DNA of 64,000 bases from Mycolicibacterium stellerae (GTDB lineage Bacteria > Actinomycetota > Actinomycetes > Mycobacteriales > Mycobacteriaceae), in the NCBI RefSeq assembly GCF_003719305.1, contig NZ_RARC01000003.1, forward strand, positions 124,001 through 188,000, written 5' to 3'. Shown here in pieces: positions 62,910 to 64,000 of the stretch; the first letter of the stretch is position 1, and every line of letters begins with the position of its first letter. Made by a program: the position numbers and the translations under genes. Below the pieces are notes generated by a model. The model saw nothing but the letters and a program-made list of their open reading frames with translations. It made no database searches and was not told the DNA's origin.

Positions 62910-63623
62910 GTGCTGGCATTTCTCGACATGCAGCGGAAACAGGCCGAGGATGGCGCGACCCAAAACCTCCAACAGGTTGAGCGCAGCCGCAAGCGTACTG
63001 ACCTGTGGGGAAAGGGTGTGCTCGGACTCGGTACAGCGCTCCTGACGGCTCTCGGGATCGGCAAGCTTGCCGACGTCTTGCCGCAGGATGGTGCGGTCAA
63101 TCAGATCCTCGCAACCCTGGGACTTGTCGTTGCGCTTGGCGCGTTAATGATCGTCGGACTGCGCCTGTCGCGAGTGAGTCTTCCGATCGTCCTGCGTCCT
63201 AGCGCGGACACGTTGACGCAGAAACGATGGCGGAAAACCCCGGATGGACTGAGCCAGCGGGAACTAAAGGTTGTCGGGCAGGTGTACGGCCGGTTCGCCA
63301 CCCAGAACGGGATCCCCAGCCTCGCCCAGTACGCGGCGATTGCCACGGTCATCGAATCCACGTTCACCGTTCTCGCCGACGACGGTAAGAGTCCTGAAGA
63401 TGTCGACCCAAGCGACGTGGAGGAGCGGATCAAGACAATTACCGCCGAGCTCGATATCCGGTTGAGAAGCGAGGCAAGCGGTGACGACGCCAAGGTTGCG
63501 GTGCCGACCAAGACGGCAATCAGCACCTACGTCGCGTATGCGCTAAAACATCCCGATCTGGCCCGCGAAGGCCGCACTTGTCCGATCCGAGTTGCGATGG
63601 GTGATAACGAGCGCGTTGGCTGA
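62910..63623 (+). CDS. membrane protein, unknown; probably starts at 62789 with a frameshift
   Basis: 237 residues from GTG 62910, but this start has no Shine-Dalgarno and the frame is open back to 62781 with sensible codons (VIDPGGSAVDEPSESQDG). A good site AAGGGGG (62778-62784) precedes ATG 62789, which is out of frame by one base; removing one A at 62796-62798 would join it to give MAEEDVIDPGGS. Two membrane helices lie at about residues 37-58 and 65-85 of the shorter product, followed by a soluble helical domain. Function unknown. Bases 62641-62788 upstream hold no other gene. Confidence 0.65.
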   Translation: MLAFLDMQRKQAEDGATQNLQQVERSRKRTDLWGKGVLGLGTALLTALGIGKLADVLPQDGAVNQILATLGLVVALGALMIVGLRLSRVSLPIVLRPSADTLTQKRWRKTPDGLSQRELKVVGQVYGRFATQNGIPSLAQYAAIATVIESTFTVLADDGKSPEDVDPSDVEERIKTITAELDIRLRSEASGDDAKVAVPTKTAISTYVAYALKHPDLAREGRTCPIRVAMGDNERVG

Positions 63624-63894
63624 CATCGTGGGGCGGCGGGCGGTGAATGCGACGACCGATTGGATCTCGCTCATGATTGTCGCCTTCGTGCCGATTGGTG
63701 TCTTGGCCTCCGTGGCCATTACGTACTTCGGTAATGCGAACGATGTCAACCGGCTGCAGGATTGGCAGGACGCCAAGACTTGTGTCGAGGTGGCGACATC
63801 TCTCAAGGAGGGCGGGTTGACGATGACACCTCCCGATTGCGTTTTCCCGGCCCCGATTCTCTTACCGGGTTCTACGTCACCAGCGAAGCGCTAG
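63601..63894 (+). CDS. small single-pass membrane protein, unknown
   Basis: 97 residues from GTG 63601 (TTG 63592 is possible), overlapping the previous gene by 23 bases. One membrane helix near residues 22-44 (ISLMIVAFVPIGVLASVAI), then an outside or cytosolic tail with two Cys (KTCVEVA, PPDCVFP) that could form a disulfide. Likely operon partner of the upstream membrane protein. No family recognised. Confidence 0.55.
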   Translation: MITSALADIVGRRAVNATTDWISLMIVAFVPIGVLASVAITYFGNANDVNRLQDWQDAKTCVEVATSLKEGGLTMTPPDCVFPAPILLPGSTSPAKR

Positions 63895-63973
63895 GACCTC
63901 GTTGCGAAGCGCCAGTCATGGGTCATCTGCCGGGTTGTCACGCGGAGAATGTGAAGACATCCGCTTCCTAGCG

Positions 63974-64000
63974 ATGCCCGACAACAAGACCACGGTGGTT
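63974..64000 (+). CDS. possible start of a further gene, truncated by window end
   Basis: ATG 63974 opens MPDNKTTVV and stays open to the window end. Too short to judge; bases 63895-63973 show nothing else. Confidence 0.25.

Noticed and set aside
63762..63971. 69-codon frame overlapping the small membrane-protein gene
   Set aside because: Alternate-frame shadow; starts inside the better supported gene and has no ribosome site of its own.
60061..64000. Prophage
   Set aside because: Only an integrase-like fragment is present; no capsid, terminase, portal or lysis genes appear before the window ends.
1..64000. CRISPR arrays, rRNA genes, transposase/IS elements
   Set aside because: No regularly spaced direct repeats, rRNA sequence or transposase motifs were seen on either strand.

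Overview
The window is high-GC actinobacterial DNA and almost certainly comes from a fast-growing mycobacterium (Mycolicibacterium type). Support: the pgm / two crcB / DUF190 order known from Mycobacterium tuberculosis; the ptsG–crr–nagB–nagA order known from fast growers; three luciferase-like F420-dependent oxidoreductases and a deazaflavin-dependent nitroreductase; an igr-type steroid side-chain operon; and many GTG/TTG starts with short gene overlaps. No gene-free stretch exceeds 300 bases; the longest (about 200 bases) lies between the P450 and the CoA-transferase.

Layout. 1-7206: end of a secreted esterase, a DUF808 membrane protein, then a signalling block of PAS-ANTAR protein, STAS protein, a 1385-residue hybrid kinase/phosphatase and a second STAS protein. 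7203-8573: DUF302 protein and an SDR on the minus strand. 8650-16607: the most unusual part, a four-gene minus-strand cassette. In transcription order it encodes a hemocyanin/prophenoloxidase-type copper protein with all six copper histidines, an M4 (thermolysin-like) protease without signal peptide, a nucleoside-phosphorylase-fold protein, and a protein joining a possible uracil-DNA-glycosylase-like domain to an amidohydrolase. I know of no described bacterial system with this composition. 16746-27304: ordinary accessory metabolism: VTT membrane protein, a frameshifted SDR, a KstD-like flavoprotein, thioesterase, LysR + MFS, a TetR-controlled FAD monooxygenase, methyltransferase, nitroreductase, VOC protein. 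27344-31451: N-acetylglucosamine/glucose PTS and NagB/NagA.

31507-38095: sulfatase, SRPBCC protein and LysR regulator divergent from a Rieske oxygenase / small protein / TauD-type dioxygenase / LLM oxidoreductase operon, probably one catabolic unit of unknown substrate. 38177-44919: minus-strand operon of P450, two acyl-CoA dehydrogenases, split hydratase + OB-fold protein, MaoC hydratase, Ltp2-like thiolase and TetR, a paralogue of the cholesterol igr operon; a double-domain CoA-transferase is transcribed away from it (45117-47429). 47419-53686: flavin monooxygenase, alpha/beta hydrolase-adenylate cyclase fusion, LLM oxidoreductases, YbaK-type deacylase, small proteins. 53683-59929: CYTH-CHAD protein, three-repeat DUF190 protein, two CrcB fluoride channels, phosphoglucomutase, MFS exporter. 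59986-64000: tRNA-Ala(GGC) followed by a shortened tyrosine integrase and unrecognised genes, the likely left end of a genomic island running out of the window.

Starts were chosen by Shine-Dalgarno spacing, overlap with the upstream stop and family alignment from memory; no database search was possible.
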